Positions 23,772 through 32,157 of a stretch of DNA of 64,000 nucleotides are shown piece after piece. Origin of the DNA: Xanthomonas sp. NCPPB 1128 (GTDB taxonomy: Bacteria > Pseudomonadota > Gammaproteobacteria > Xanthomonadales > Xanthomonadaceae). The stretch covers positions 17,722 to 81,721 of the forward strand of contig NZ_LFME01000023.1 of NCBI RefSeq assembly GCF_001043115.1, in the 5' to 3' direction. Position 1 is the stretch's first letter. Every line of letters begins with the position of its first letter. A program made the position numbers and the translations under genes. The notes under the pieces are model-generated. The model was not told the origin of the DNA. It did no database searches and was given only the letters and a program-made list of their open reading frames with translations.

Positions 23772-26447
23772 ATGGCAAGCAGACAGCCGCGTGGCCGCAG
23801 CAGCGGGCGGGCGCCCAAGGCATCCGTCACGTCCTCCACCTCCAAGCCCGACAAGGCGGCGGTCAAGGCGCAGGCGAAATCCGCCGCCAAGCCGACAGCA
23901 ACAACGCGCAAGAAGCCAGTCGGCGGCGTGCGTGCCGCCAAGGCGGCGAAGAAGACGACGCCGGCACCGGCAGCTCCATCCACGAAGGCACCTGCATCGG
24001 CAAGACCCGCAGCGCCGTCCAGCTCCAACTTCTCGGCTCCCGGCGCCAGCAGACCTGCCTCGGTGACGTCCGCCGCCACGCCACCGGCGAGCACCGCGCC
24101 GCGGCCCAAGGCCACCGGCGAGGGCTCGCTGGCGCAGGGGCGGGCACGGACGGTCGTCTACATCCATGGTATCGGCAACAAGCCGCCAGCCGAGGTGTTG
24201 CGCTGCCAGTGGGACCGCGCCCTGTTCGGTCGGGCCATGGGCGAGCGCACGCGCATGGCCTACTGGGTCAATCGCGAACGCTATCCGTCGCCGGAGCCGG
24301 GCGACTGCCAGGATCAGGACCGTGGCCCGGTGCTGAACCAGGCCGAACAGCGCGTGCTCAGCGCACTCGGCGTAGTGCCGCAACTGGCCGATCTGCGTCA
24401 GCTTGCCGACACGCTGGCCACCAGCGATGCCGAGCGCGCGCGGCTGCAGCAACTGCTGGACGAGGTGGAGACGGCGGCGCCGGCACCGGCTGCGGCCGCC
24501 ACCGAGGTGCATGCGCAGGGCGTCATCGACGTGCTCAACCGTGCGCTGCTGAAGCTGATCTCCGCGGCGCTGCTGCAGGACGTGCACGACTTCTTCTTCG
24601 TGCCGGCGCGACGCACGCAGATGCGCGAAAGCCTGCTGCAGCGCATCCGCGCCGGCGGCGGCCCGTTCGTGGTGATCGCGCACAGCCAGGGCTCGCTGAT
24701 CGCCTACGACGTGCTGCGCGAGTTGCAGCCGCGGGACTGTGAGGTGTCGCTGCTGCTCACGCTCGGCTCGCCGCTGGGATTGCCGGTGGTGCGCAGCATG
24801 TTCAAGGAGTGGACCGGCACGCCGAAGCTGCCGTTCCCGCCCTGCGTGGCGCGCTGGGTCAACGTCGCCGAGCGGCGCGACCCGGTGGCCCTGGACGACG
24901 ATCTCAGCGACGACATCGCCGATGCCGGCGGGCGCTTCCGGAACATCGCCGGGTCGAAGATCAATCCGGATTGGCAGCACAATCCGCATTCGGCCGCCGG
25001 CTACCTGTCCATCCCCGACGTGCGCGCCGAGGTGCGGCGCGCGGTGGGCGTGGGCTTCGATCAGCCGATCGCGCATCCGGTCCTGATCAAGGACCTGTCC
25101 GACCAATTGGAGGCGCGCGCGCCGGACTATCGTCACGAGGTGCTGATCGAACTCGAGAAGCTGTCCGATGCCGGCGATCCGGCGCAGCGCAAGCATGACC
25201 TGATCGCCGCGTTGCGCACGCTCGCCCAGGCATCCACCGGCCTGCACGGCGAGGCGCTGGATGCGCAGATCGAACTGGAGGACACCCTGCAGCGCTACGT
25301 GTCGGCGCGGCTGACCCGGTTCGAGATCGAGAGTCTGCGCGAGCGCTATCGCGACCTCAACCTCAAGCGCCTGTGGCGTGATGCGGGCAAGCGCGCGCTG
25401 ATCTACCAGTCGCGCAGCACGATCCAGGTGGACGCGGCGCAGGTGGCCTATCGCGCGCTTGGCGCCGGCATCGGCTGGGCGGTGCTGGACAGCGGCATCG
25501 CCGCGGCGCATCCGCACTTCCACACCGCCGGGCAGCCGCCGACCGTGCTTGACCAGTGGGATTGCACCCAGCGCGGGCGTCCGCGCGCGCTGCGTCCGGG
25601 CGAGGCCGGCTTCGATGCGCTCGACGGCAACGGCCACGGCACCCACGTGGCCGGCATCATCGCCGGGCAATGCGAGGCGCCGCTGCCGGGCGTGCCGACC
25701 ACAGCGCCGCTGCACTTCGCCGGCATGGCGCCGCTGGCGCGGCTCTACGGGCTGAAAGTGCTGGACGACGACGGCAATGGCCGCGACTCCTGGATCATCA
25801 AGGGCGTGCAGCAGGTGGCCGAGCTCAACGAGCTCGCCGGCGAACTGGTGGTGCACGGGGTCAACCTGAGCCTTGGCGGCTACTTCGATGCCGAGAGCTA
25901 TGGTTGCGGCTTCACCCCGCTGTGCAACGAGCTGCGCCGGCTCTGGCGGCAGGGCGTGGTGGTGGTGATCGCGGCCGGCAACGATGGCCTGGCCTGGCTG
26001 ATGCAGGGCGACGGCGAGGCCTACCCGCTGAACCTGGACCTGAGCATCGGCGACCCGGCCAACCTGGAGGAATCGCTGGCGGTGGGCTCGGTGCACAAGA
26101 GCAGCCCGCACAGCTACGGCATTTCGTATTTTTCCTCGCGTGGGCCCACGGCCGACGGCCGCTACAAGCCCGACCTGGTCGCGCCAGGCGAAAAGATCCT
26201 GTCGGCGCACCATGGTTACGCGGTCGACGATCCCGGTACCTGGATGGTGGAGATGAGCGGCACCAGCATGGCCGCGGCGCATGTATCCGGGCTGATCGCC
26301 GCGTTCCTGTCGGTGCGCCGCGAGTTCATCGGCGCACCCGACCGGGTCAAGCAACTGGTGCTGGCGCAGTGCCTGGACCTGCAGCGCGATCGCTACATGC
26401 AGGGCAGTGGGCTGCCGAGCTTGATGCGGATGCTTGGGGGGACGTGA
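23772..26447 (+). CDS. Lipase-like alpha/beta-hydrolase fused to subtilisin-family (S8) serine protease
   Basis: An 891-residue protein with two separate serine-hydrolase sites. Residues 1-115 are a basic, Ala/Pro/Lys/Ser-rich disordered leader without a signal peptide. Residues ~127-430 look like an alpha/beta-hydrolase: VVYIHGIGNKPP at 128-139 (oxyanion side) and VIAHSQGSLIAYDVL with nucleophile Ser305, then LLTLGSPLGLP. Residues ~470-555 are helical and charged. Residues ~565-870 are a subtilase with the full triad: Asp573 (VLDSGI), His622 (NGHGTHVAGI), oxyanion Asn737 (AAGND) and Ser832 (SGTSMAAAHVSG). No I9 propeptide is recognisable. The ATG at 23772 has GGAG seven bases upstream; an upstream in-frame start lacks one. 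The substrate is unknown; a cytoplasmic location is inferred from the absence of a signal. Confidence 0.85.
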   Translation: MASRQPRGRSSGRAPKASVTSSTSKPDKAAVKAQAKSAAKPTATTRKKPVGGVRAAKAAKKTTPAPAAPSTKAPASARPAAPSSSNFSAPGASRPASVTSAATPPASTAPRPKATGEGSLAQGRARTVVYIHGIGNKPPAEVLRCQWDRALFGRAMGERTRMAYWVNRERYPSPEPGDCQDQDRGPVLNQAEQRVLSALGVVPQLADLRQLADTLATSDAERARLQQLLDEVETAAPAPAAAATEVHAQGVIDVLNRALLKLISAALLQDVHDFFFVPARRTQMRESLLQRIRAGGGPFVVIAHSQGSLIAYDVLRELQPRDCEVSLLLTLGSPLGLPVVRSMFKEWTGTPKLPFPPCVARWVNVAERRDPVALDDDLSDDIADAGGRFRNIAGSKINPDWQHNPHSAAGYLSIPDVRAEVRRAVGVGFDQPIAHPVLIKDLSDQLEARAPDYRHEVLIELEKLSDAGDPAQRKHDLIAALRTLAQASTGLHGEALDAQIELEDTLQRYVSARLTRFEIESLRERYRDLNLKRLWRDAGKRALIYQSRSTIQVDAAQVAYRALGAGIGWAVLDSGIAAAHPHFHTAGQPPTVLDQWDCTQRGRPRALRPGEAGFDALDGNGHGTHVAGIIAGQCEAPLPGVPTTAPLHFAGMAPLARLYGLKVLDDDGNGRDSWIIKGVQQVAELNELAGELVVHGVNLSLGGYFDAESYGCGFTPLCNELRRLWRQGVVVVIAAGNDGLAWLMQGDGEAYPLNLDLSIGDPANLEESLAVGSVHKSSPHSYGISYFSSRGPTADGRYKPDLVAPGEKILSAHHGYAVDDPGTWMVEMSGTSMAAAHVSGLIAAFLSVRREFIGAPDRVKQLVLAQCLDLQRDRYMQGSGLPSLMRMLGGT

Positions 26448-26455
26448 GTGTGGGG

Positions 26456-26494
26456 CCGGGATGATCAGCCATTCGGCTGCTGAAAAGCCGGGGA
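26456..26494 (+). repeat. 39-bp inverted repeat, left arm
   Basis: Begins CCGGGATGATCAGCCATTCG and ends AAGCCGGGGA, nine bases after the stop codon. Its exact reverse complement is at 26991-27029, and a direct copy with one mismatch is at 37270-37308 just after dnaJ. Confidence 0.85.
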
Positions 26495-26990
26495 TTCGTG
26501 ATTGGGGATTCGCAACGGCGGCTCCCCGGTTGCTTGCCCGTCTGTAGGTGTCGGCTTCAGCCGCGAGGCGCTGAGGTTGGAGTTAGAAGATTCGGGATAG
26601 GGGATTCGCAATGGCGATTCCCTGTGCAGCGCGGCCTGCCGTGTGGGAGCGGCTTCAGCCGCGACGCGATGAAGTCGGAATCTCGACGTGATTGGGACGC
26701 GCGGGTCGCAGAGGGCGCGCCACCCGTCTCAGGCACTCATCCTGAAACCTTGGCAGTTACCTATTGCGGCGCAAGCAGATTCCTACATGAAAGACGATGC
26801 GGCCTGGGAACCGCTGTTGCGAATCCCCAATCCCAGCCCTATCGCGTCGCGGCTGAAGCCGCTCCCACAAGCAAGGGCATCCATGCACCGCGGTGCGCTC
26901 TTGCGGCTGCCTTACCACGACTTTACGGCGTCGCACTTGCGGCTGAGCTTGTGGGAACGGGAGCAGCTGTTGCGACTCCCCAGTCCCCAA

Positions 26991-27029
26991 TCCCCGGCTT
27001 TTCAGCAGCCGAATGGCTGATCATCCCGG
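26991..27029 (-). repeat. 39-bp inverted repeat, right arm
   Basis: Exact reverse complement of 26456-26494. The two arms enclose 496 bases containing REPs and filler repeats. Confidence 0.85.
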
Positions 27030-27148
27030 CTTCACCGCGTCGCGGCTGAAGCCGCTCCTACCAGGAAGGCGAGGCGGGTAGGGATGCTGAGGCGGGCAGG
27101 AAACCCGCCCTTGCGAATCCCCAATCCCGAATCCCCACTCCCAGCCCC

Positions 27149-27652
27149 TCAGGCATTCTTGTTGTGCCGGCGCATGATCCGCTGCTTGTCGCGGGCCCAG
27201 TCGCGGTCCTTGGCCGCGTTGCGCTTGTCGTGGTCCTGCTTGCCCTTGGCCAGCGCGATCTCGAGCTTGATCTTGTTCTTGCTCCAGTACATCGCGGTGG
27301 GCACGAGGGTGTAGCCGTCGCGCTCGACGCGGCCGATCAGCTTGTCGATCTCGTTCCGGTGCAGCAGCAGCTTGCGCGTGCGCCGGTCGTCGGCGACCAC
27401 ATGGGTGGAGGCCTGGATCAACGGGGTGATCTGCGCACCGAACAGGAACAGCTCGCCCTGGCGCACGAACGCATAGCTCTCGCCGATGTTGGCGCGGCCG
27501 GCGCGGATCGACTTCACCTCCCAGCCCTGCAGGGCCAGGCCTGCCTCATAGCGGTCCTCCAGGTGGTACTCGTGGCGTGCACGCTTGTTCAGGGCGATGG
27601 TCTTGTTGGCCGTCGCGCCGTTTGCTTTATCCTTGACGGGTTTCTTGCTCAT
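27149..27652 (-). CDS. smpB: SsrA-binding protein SmpB
   Basis: Binds tmRNA and delivers it to stalled ribosomes. The 167-residue protein has the SmpB core: [35 protein letters not shown], then [28 protein letters not shown] and the basic C-terminal tail ([28 protein letters not shown]) that folds in the mRNA channel. An N-terminal Lys-rich extension of about 15 residues is unremarkable. It is divergent from ratA with ~60 bases between starts, and lies near ssrA as in many gammaproteobacteria. Confidence 0.97.
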   Translation of the reverse strand: MSKKPVKDKANGATANKTIALNKRARHEYHLEDRYEAGLALQGWEVKSIRAGRANIGESYAFVRQGELFLFGAQITPLIQASTHVVADDRRTRKLLLHRNEIDKLIGRVERDGYTLVPTAMYWSKNKIKLEIALAKGKQDHDKRNAAKDRDWARDKQRIMRRHNKNA

Positions 27653-27711
27653 CTTGCTATTGTCTCCGATTCGGGGCCTCCCGAACGTCTTGGTCCCACT
27701 TCCCCTCCCGA

Positions 27712-28143
27712 ATGCCTATCATCCGCCGCAGCGCTCTGGTCGAACACGCCGCCACGCGCATGTTCGATCTGGTCAACGACGTCGCCGCCTATCCGCGCCG
27801 GTTCGCCTGGTGCGATGCGGCCCATATCCTCGAGCAGAACGACCGCGTCCTGGTGGCGCGGCTGGACCTGGGGCTGGGTTCGTTCCGCACCTGGTTCACC
27901 ACCGAAAACAGCCTGCAGCGCCCGGATCGTATCGATATGCAGCTGCGCGACGGTCCGTTCAAGCGCCTGCAGGGGCAGTGGACGTTCCAGGGCTTCAACG
28001 AGCACGCCAGCAAGGTCGGCCTGATGCTCGATTTCGAACCCGCCTCGCGCCTGCTGGGCCCGGCGCTGGCCCTAGGCTTCCAGAGCCTGGCCGACCGCAT
28101 GGTCAACGACTTCGTGCGCGTGGCCGACCGGGAACAGGCCTAG
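27712..28143 (+). CDS. ratA: RatA / Coq10-family START-domain protein
   Basis: A 143-residue single START/polyketide-cyclase domain ([34 protein letters not shown]..., ending [19 protein letters not shown]). Family members bind ubiquinone or related lipids; E. coli RatA was reported to interfere with ribosome subunit association. The order smpB (divergent) - ratA - rnfH - bamE matches that in E. coli, supporting the assignment. rnfH begins six bases after its stop. Which activity applies here is open. Confidence 0.92.
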   Translation: MPIIRRSALVEHAATRMFDLVNDVAAYPRRFAWCDAAHILEQNDRVLVARLDLGLGSFRTWFTTENSLQRPDRIDMQLRDGPFKRLQGQWTFQGFNEHASKVGLMLDFEPASRLLGPALALGFQSLADRMVNDFVRVADREQA

Positions 28144-28148
28144 CCGCC

Positions 28149-28403
28149 ATGCAGGTCGAGGTGGTGCTGGCCTGGCCGGAGCGCTTCGTGTCGCAGCGGC
28201 TGGAGTTGCCGGAGGGCGCGACGGTGGCCGATGCGCTGGCCGCTGCCGCGTTGCCCGGGGCGACGCCCGGTATGCCGTGCGCGGTCTATGGCGACGTCGC
28301 CGCACCGACGCGGCTGCTGCAGGACGGCGACAGGGTGGAACTGCTCAGGCCGCTGCTGATCGACCCCAAGGACGCCAGGCGGCGCCGTGCCAAGCCGCGC
28401 TGA
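28149..28403 (+). CDS. rnfH: RnfH-family ubiquitin-fold protein (RatB)
   Basis: An 84-residue beta-grasp protein: MQVEVVLAWPERFVSQRLELPEGATVADALAAA, then YGDVAAPTRLLQDGDRVELLRPLLIDPKDARRRRAK. The DGDRVEL-RPL-DPK-RR-RA ending is the family signature. The ATG is six bases after the ratA stop, so they form one operon. The molecular role of the family is poorly known. Confidence 0.92.
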   Translation: MQVEVVLAWPERFVSQRLELPEGATVADALAAAALPGATPGMPCAVYGDVAAPTRLLQDGDRVELLRPLLIDPKDARRRRAKPR

Positions 28404-28430
28404 GCGGCGGGGCGCGACGCGGCCGCCGGC

Positions 28431-28829
28431 TCACTCGCCGCGGCGCTGCTTCTTCTTGTCCTTGGCCAGGTTGCGGCCGAACTGGCGCACGCTGTTCTTG
28501 GCCAGTTCTTCGTCCTGGTCCGGGAAGTAGTCGCCTTCCCAGCGAGTGACCATGTCGTTGTCGAAGAACACCACGAAGTTCTTGATCTCGGTGTGGCCCA
28601 GGCGATCGACACGCTCGGTGGAGGTGTAGTCCCAGCGCTGTGCGTGGAACGGGTCCGGGATCGAGGGGCTGCCCAGCAGCGCGCTGACCTGCTGCTTGCT
28701 TTGTCCGACCTTGAGCTGCTCCACGGCCGCCGGTTTGATCAGATTGCCCTGGTAGATGGGCTGCTTGTAAATGATGCCGCAGCCAGCGGTGGACAGGGCA
28801 ACAACGGCGACCAGCAGGAGATTGCGCAT
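28431..28829 (-). CDS. bamE: Outer membrane assembly lipoprotein BamE (OmlA/SmpA)
   Basis: Small lipoprotein of the BAM complex that inserts beta-barrel proteins in the outer membrane. The 132-residue protein has a signal peptide with STAGC (Cys17 lipidated), then IYKQPIYQGNLIKPAAVEQLKVGQSKQQVSALLGSPS and WDYTSTERV, the BamE/OmlA fold. The C-terminal tail is highly charged. In Xanthomonas this gene, omlA, is known to lie divergent to fur with a shared short promoter region; here the starts are 103 bases apart. It is convergent with rnfH. Confidence 0.95.
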   Translation of the reverse strand: MRNLLLVAVVALSTAGCGIIYKQPIYQGNLIKPAAVEQLKVGQSKQQVSALLGSPSIPDPFHAQRWDYTSTERVDRLGHTEIKNFVVFFDNDMVTRWEGDYFPDQDEELAKNSVRQFGRNLAKDKKKQRRGE

Positions 28830-28862
28830 CGGGGACAGGGCTGAATGAAATCACGGCGATGA

Positions 28863-28868
28863 TACACT
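28863..28868 (+). promoter_or_regulatory. Candidate -10 element for fur in the bamE-fur divergent region
   Basis: TACACT (within GATGATACACTCC) lies 64 bases before the fur ATG. A -35 about 16 bases upstream (CTGAAT) is weak. Only the -10 is convincing. Confidence 0.35.
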
Positions 28869-28932
28869 CCCGGCGACCGCCGCGACCCATTCCCAGGCAG
28901 CTGGCGATAAACCAGCTATGAACGGAGACGCC

Positions 28933-29355
28933 ATGGAATCCCACGATCTGCGCAAAGTCGGCCTGAAGGTCACGCACCCCCGGATGCGCATCCTCGAGCT
29001 GCTGGAGCAGAAATCGGCGCGGCACCACATGACCGCCGAGGAGATCTATCGGCAGCTGCTGGACCACGGCGACGAGATCGGCCTGGCCACGGTGTACCGG
29101 GTGCTGACCCAGTTCGAGGCGGCCGGGCTGGTGCTCAAGCACAACTTCGAGGGCGGCCAGGCGGTGTACGAACTGGACCGCGGCGGCCACCACGACCACA
29201 TGGTGGACGTGGACACCGGCAAGATCATCGAGTTCGAAAGCGCGGAGATCGAGGAATTGCAGCGCAAGATCGCCGCCGATCACGGCTACGAACTGGAAGA
29301 GCACTCCCTGGTGCTGTACGTGCGCAGCAAGCGGCCGAGCGGCAAGAAAGGCTGA
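28933..29355 (+). CDS. fur: Ferric uptake regulator Fur
   Basis: Iron-responsive DNA-binding repressor. The 140-residue protein has the N-terminal winged helix (VTHPRMRILELLEQ..., AEEIYRQLLDHGDEIGLATVYRVLTQFEAAGLV) and the metal-binding dimer domain with GGHHDHMVDVDTGKIIEF and EEHSLVLYV. The start at 28933 follows CGGAG; an ATG five codons upstream has no ribosome-binding site. The protein contains no cysteine at all: the CxxC zinc site of E. coli Fur reads DVD here, so any structural zinc site must be different. Convergent with recN across the palindromic array. Confidence 0.95.
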   Translation: MESHDLRKVGLKVTHPRMRILELLEQKSARHHMTAEEIYRQLLDHGDEIGLATVYRVLTQFEAAGLVLKHNFEGGQAVYELDRGGHHDHMVDVDTGKIIEFESAEIEELQRKIAADHGYELEEHSLVLYVRSKRPSGKKG

Positions 29356-29428
29356 GTCTCGCGGCCGGTGAAATCGGCCAGGGTTGTCCTTATCCTGCGC
29401 TGGCGATGCGCGGGGCTTCCCCGCCGGA

Positions 29429-30197
29429 CCCTCACCCCAACCCCTCTCCCGGTGGGAGAGGGGCTAGCGCCGTTCCCTTCTCCCCTCGGGAGAAGGTGCC
29501 CCGCAGGGGCGGATGAGGGTACGGGCGCAGCCTCATGGAACAATTCAGCGGGTCGCTGCGCGCCGCACCCTCACCCCAACCCCTCTCCCGGCGGGAGAGG
29601 GGCTAGCGCCGTTCCCTTCTCCCGCCGGGAGAAGGTGCCCCGAAGGGGCGGATGAGGGTCCGGGCGCAGCCTCATGGACCAATTCAGCGGGTCGCTTCGC
29701 GCCGCACCCTCACCCCAACCCGTCTCCCGGTGGGAGAGGGGCTAGCGGCTGTTCCCTTCTCCCCTCAGGAGAAGGTGCCCCGAAGGGGCGGATGAGGGTA
29801 CGGGCGCAGCCTCATGGACCAATTCAGCGGGTCGCTCCGCGTCGGACCCTCACCCCAACCCCTCTCCCGGCGGGAGAGGGGCTAGCGCCGTTCCCTTCTC
29901 CCCTCGGGAGAAGGTGCCCCGAAGGGGCGGATGAGGGTACGGGCGCAGCCTCATGGACCAATTCAGCGGGTCGCTTCGCGTCGCACCCTCACCCCAACCC
30001 CTCTCCCGGTGGAAGAGGGGCTAGCGGCTGTTCCCTTCTCCCATCGGGAGAAGGTGCCCCGAAGGGGCGGATGAGGGTCCGGGCGCAGCCTCATGGACCA
30101 AGTCAGCAGGTCGCTTCGCGCCGCACACCCTCACCCAACCCCTCTCCCACCGGGAGAGGGGCTAGCGGCTATTCCCTTCCTCCATCGGGAGAAGGGC
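29429..30197. repeat. Tandem array of ~139-bp palindromic units (5.5 copies)
   Basis: Units start at 29429, 29568, 29707, 29847, 29986 and 30128; the last is truncated. Each contains CCCTCACCCCAACC, a palindrome CCTCTCCCGGYGGGAGAGGGG, a second palindrome CCTTCTCCCCTCGGGAGAAGG, a small hairpin GCCCCGAAGGGGC, GGATGAGGGT (complementary to the unit start) and a ~47-base linker containing CCTCATGGACCAATTCAGCG. The period is not a multiple of three and the reading frame rotates, so it is non-coding. It fills the space between convergent fur and recN. Confidence 0.93.
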
Positions 30198-30366
30198 TTT
30201 ATTTCCCGCGGTTGACTTCGGCTGGCGCGTGCCGGATTCCGCCTCGTGCGCGTTCGTACAAGCGCCGAACGCGGGAGCTCAGCCAACCCGCGATCGGGCG
30301 TCGACCGCCTGATGAGCAGGGCGGCATGCGCGGGTCCAGGGCGCCCCGGACCCCGGCGCCGGCCGC
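30198..30366. other. Spacer between the tandem array and recN
   Basis: The remaining 170 bases before the recN stop contain no recognisable gene, repeat or strong terminator. Confidence 0.5.
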
Positions 30367-32028
30367 TCAGCCCGCGCTGAGCAGCAGCCGCTTGGCCGCG
30401 GCGCGGGCTTCCTTGCTGACCTCGACCCCGCCCAGCATCCGCGCTAGTTCTTCCTCGCGCTGGCGCGGCGCCAGCAGTTCCACCGAACTCTGGGTCATGC
30501 CCTCGACCGGCGCCTTGCTGACCCGGTAGTGGGCGTGGCCCTGCGCGGCGACCTGGGGCAGGTGGGTCACGCACAGCACCTGCCGTTGCTCGCCGAGCGC
30601 GCGCAGTTTCTTGCCGACGATGTCGGCGACGGCGCCGCCGATGCCCGAGTCCACTTCGTCGAAGACCATGGTCGGCACCGCGTCCAGGCCCAGCGCGGCG
30701 ACCTCGATCGCCAGCGAGATGCGCGACAGCTCGCCACCGGAGGCGACCTTGCGCAAGGCGCGCGGCGGCTGCCCGGCGTTGGCGGCGACCAGGAACTCGA
30801 CCCGCTCGGCGCCCGCTGGGTCCGGCCGCTCGCTCTCGTGCGGTTCCAGTTGAATGAGGAAGCGGCCGCCGCCCATGCCCAGTTCGCCGATCAGGGCGGT
30901 GGTGTCGTGCGACAGCGCCTGCGCGCCGCGATCGCGGGTGGCGGTGAGTATCGCCGCGGCGTCGCGCCAGGCCTGAGTGGCCTGGGCGATCTCGGCGTCG
31001 AGCACGTCCAGCCGCTCGCCGGCGCCGCGCAGGCTCTCCACTTCGGCCAGCAGGGCGTCGCGGTGGTCGGCCAGCGCGTCCACGCCGATGCGGTGCTTGC
31101 GTGCCAGGTCGTGCAGGCGGCCGAGCTTGCGTTCCATCTCGTCGAACTGCGCCGGGTCGGCGTCCAGGTCGTCGCGGACCCGGTCGATCAGCGCCAGCGC
31201 TTCCTCCAACTGGATGCCGGCGCTGTCGATCAGTGCCTGCACCTCGGCCAGGCGCGGGTCGTATTCGCCGACCTTGCCGAGTTCGTGGCGGGTCTGCTGC
31301 AACAGGTCCAGCACCGCCGGCGCCTCGTCGCCGTTGAGCCGCTGCGCCGCGCCCTCGCAGGCGCCGATCAGCGCGGCGGCATGGGCCGGGCGGCGATGGT
31401 TGGCGTCCAGGGCGGCGATCGCCGCCGGATCCAGGTCCTCGCGCTGCAGTTCGGCCAACTGGTGCTGCAGGAAACCGATGCGGTCGCTGACGTCGCCTTG
31501 CGCCAGCAAGGTCTCGCGTTCACTGAGCAGACCCTGCCAACGCGCGGCGGCGGCGCGCACCGCGGCGCGCTCGGCGTCGTTGCGCGCGTAGGCGTCGAGC
31601 AGGCCGAGCTGGCTGCCGCGCGAGAGCAGGGCCTGGTGTTCGTGCTGGCCGTGGATCTCGACCAGGTGGCCGGCCAGCTCGGCCAGTTGCGACAGGGTCA
31701 CCGGGCGCCCGTTGATCCAGGCGCGCGAGCCGCCGTCGGCGCGGATCACCCGGCGCAGCTGGCAATGTTCCTCGTCGTCGAGTTCGTTCTCGCGCAGCCA
31801 GGCGCGGGCCTGGGCGGGAGCGACGAACTCGGCCGACAGTTCGGCGCGGTCGGCGCCGTGGCGGACCACGCCGCTGTCGGCACGCAGCCCGGACAGGAAG
31901 CCGAGCGCGTCCACCATCAGCGACTTGCCGGCGCCGGTTTCGCCGGACACCACGGTCATGCCTGGGCCGAATTCCAGTTCGGTGCCGCGTACGACGGCGA
32001 AATCCTTGATCGAGAGATGTCTGAGCAT
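30367..32028 (-). CDS. recN: DNA repair protein RecN
   Basis: SMC-like ATPase for double-strand-break repair. The 553-residue protein starts MLRHLSIKDFAVV. It has Walker A GETGAGKS at residues 29-36, SRAWINGRPVTLSQL and HLVEIHGQHEHQAL in the N-terminal lobe, long coiled-coil arms in the middle, then KVASGGELSRISLAIEV (ABC signature) and VFDEVDSGIGGAVADIVG (Walker B) followed by VLCVTHLPQVAAQGH. Length is normal. Divergent from hrcA with 129 bases between starts. I see no clear LexA box. Confidence 0.97.
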   Translation of the reverse strand: MLRHLSIKDFAVVRGTELEFGPGMTVVSGETGAGKSLMVDALGFLSGLRADSGVVRHGADRAELSAEFVAPAQARAWLRENELDDEEHCQLRRVIRADGGSRAWINGRPVTLSQLAELAGHLVEIHGQHEHQALLSRGSQLGLLDAYARNDAERAAVRAAAARWQGLLSERETLLAQGDVSDRIGFLQHQLAELQREDLDPAAIAALDANHRRPAHAAALIGACEGAAQRLNGDEAPAVLDLLQQTRHELGKVGEYDPRLAEVQALIDSAGIQLEEALALIDRVRDDLDADPAQFDEMERKLGRLHDLARKHRIGVDALADHRDALLAEVESLRGAGERLDVLDAEIAQATQAWRDAAAILTATRDRGAQALSHDTTALIGELGMGGGRFLIQLEPHESERPDPAGAERVEFLVAANAGQPPRALRKVASGGELSRISLAIEVAALGLDAVPTMVFDEVDSGIGGAVADIVGKKLRALGEQRQVLCVTHLPQVAAQGHAHYRVSKAPVEGMTQSSVELLAPRQREEELARMLGGVEVSKEARAAAKRLLLSAG

Positions 32029-32103
32029 GGGGTCTGCATCCGGAGCCGCGCAACGCTAGCATGCGCAGGCAGGTGGGCCAATGACGTGCCAGCCGGCGCG
32101 GAC

Positions 32104-32132
32104 TTGCCAAGCCGACAGGTAGCGATTATCTA
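32104..32132 (+). promoter_or_regulatory. Sigma-70-type promoter of hrcA
   Basis: TTGCCA (32104-32109), 17-base spacer, TATCTA (32127-32132), ending 25 bases before the hrcA ATG. No CIRCE inverted repeat (TTAGCACTC-N9-GAGTGCTAA) is present here. Confidence 0.5.
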
Positions 32133-32157
32133 ATGGTCAGTCTCACGGGTTGATTCC

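Larger units (their letters stand above)
26448..27148. repeat. Repeat-rich intergenic island between the S8 fusion gene and smpB
   Basis: No gene is supported in these 700 bases. They hold a 39-bp perfect inverted repeat (arms 26456-26494 and 26991-27029), GTAG/GTGG REP copies at ~26544, 26643, 26843 and 27036, and stretches of the GGGGATTCG/CGAATCCCC filler near 26490-26515, 26819-26835, 26976-26998 and 27112-27148. Frames crossing it only translate repeats. Confidence 0.8.

Noticed and set aside
29429..30197. CRISPR array
   Set aside because: Units are ~139 bp and similar over their whole length, without short repeats separated by unique spacers; no cas genes are present.
29513..30529. Plus-strand open frame of 338 codons across the tandem palindromic array
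   Set aside because: It only translates repeat units; the 139-bp period shifts the frame each unit and there is no ribosome-binding site or domain.
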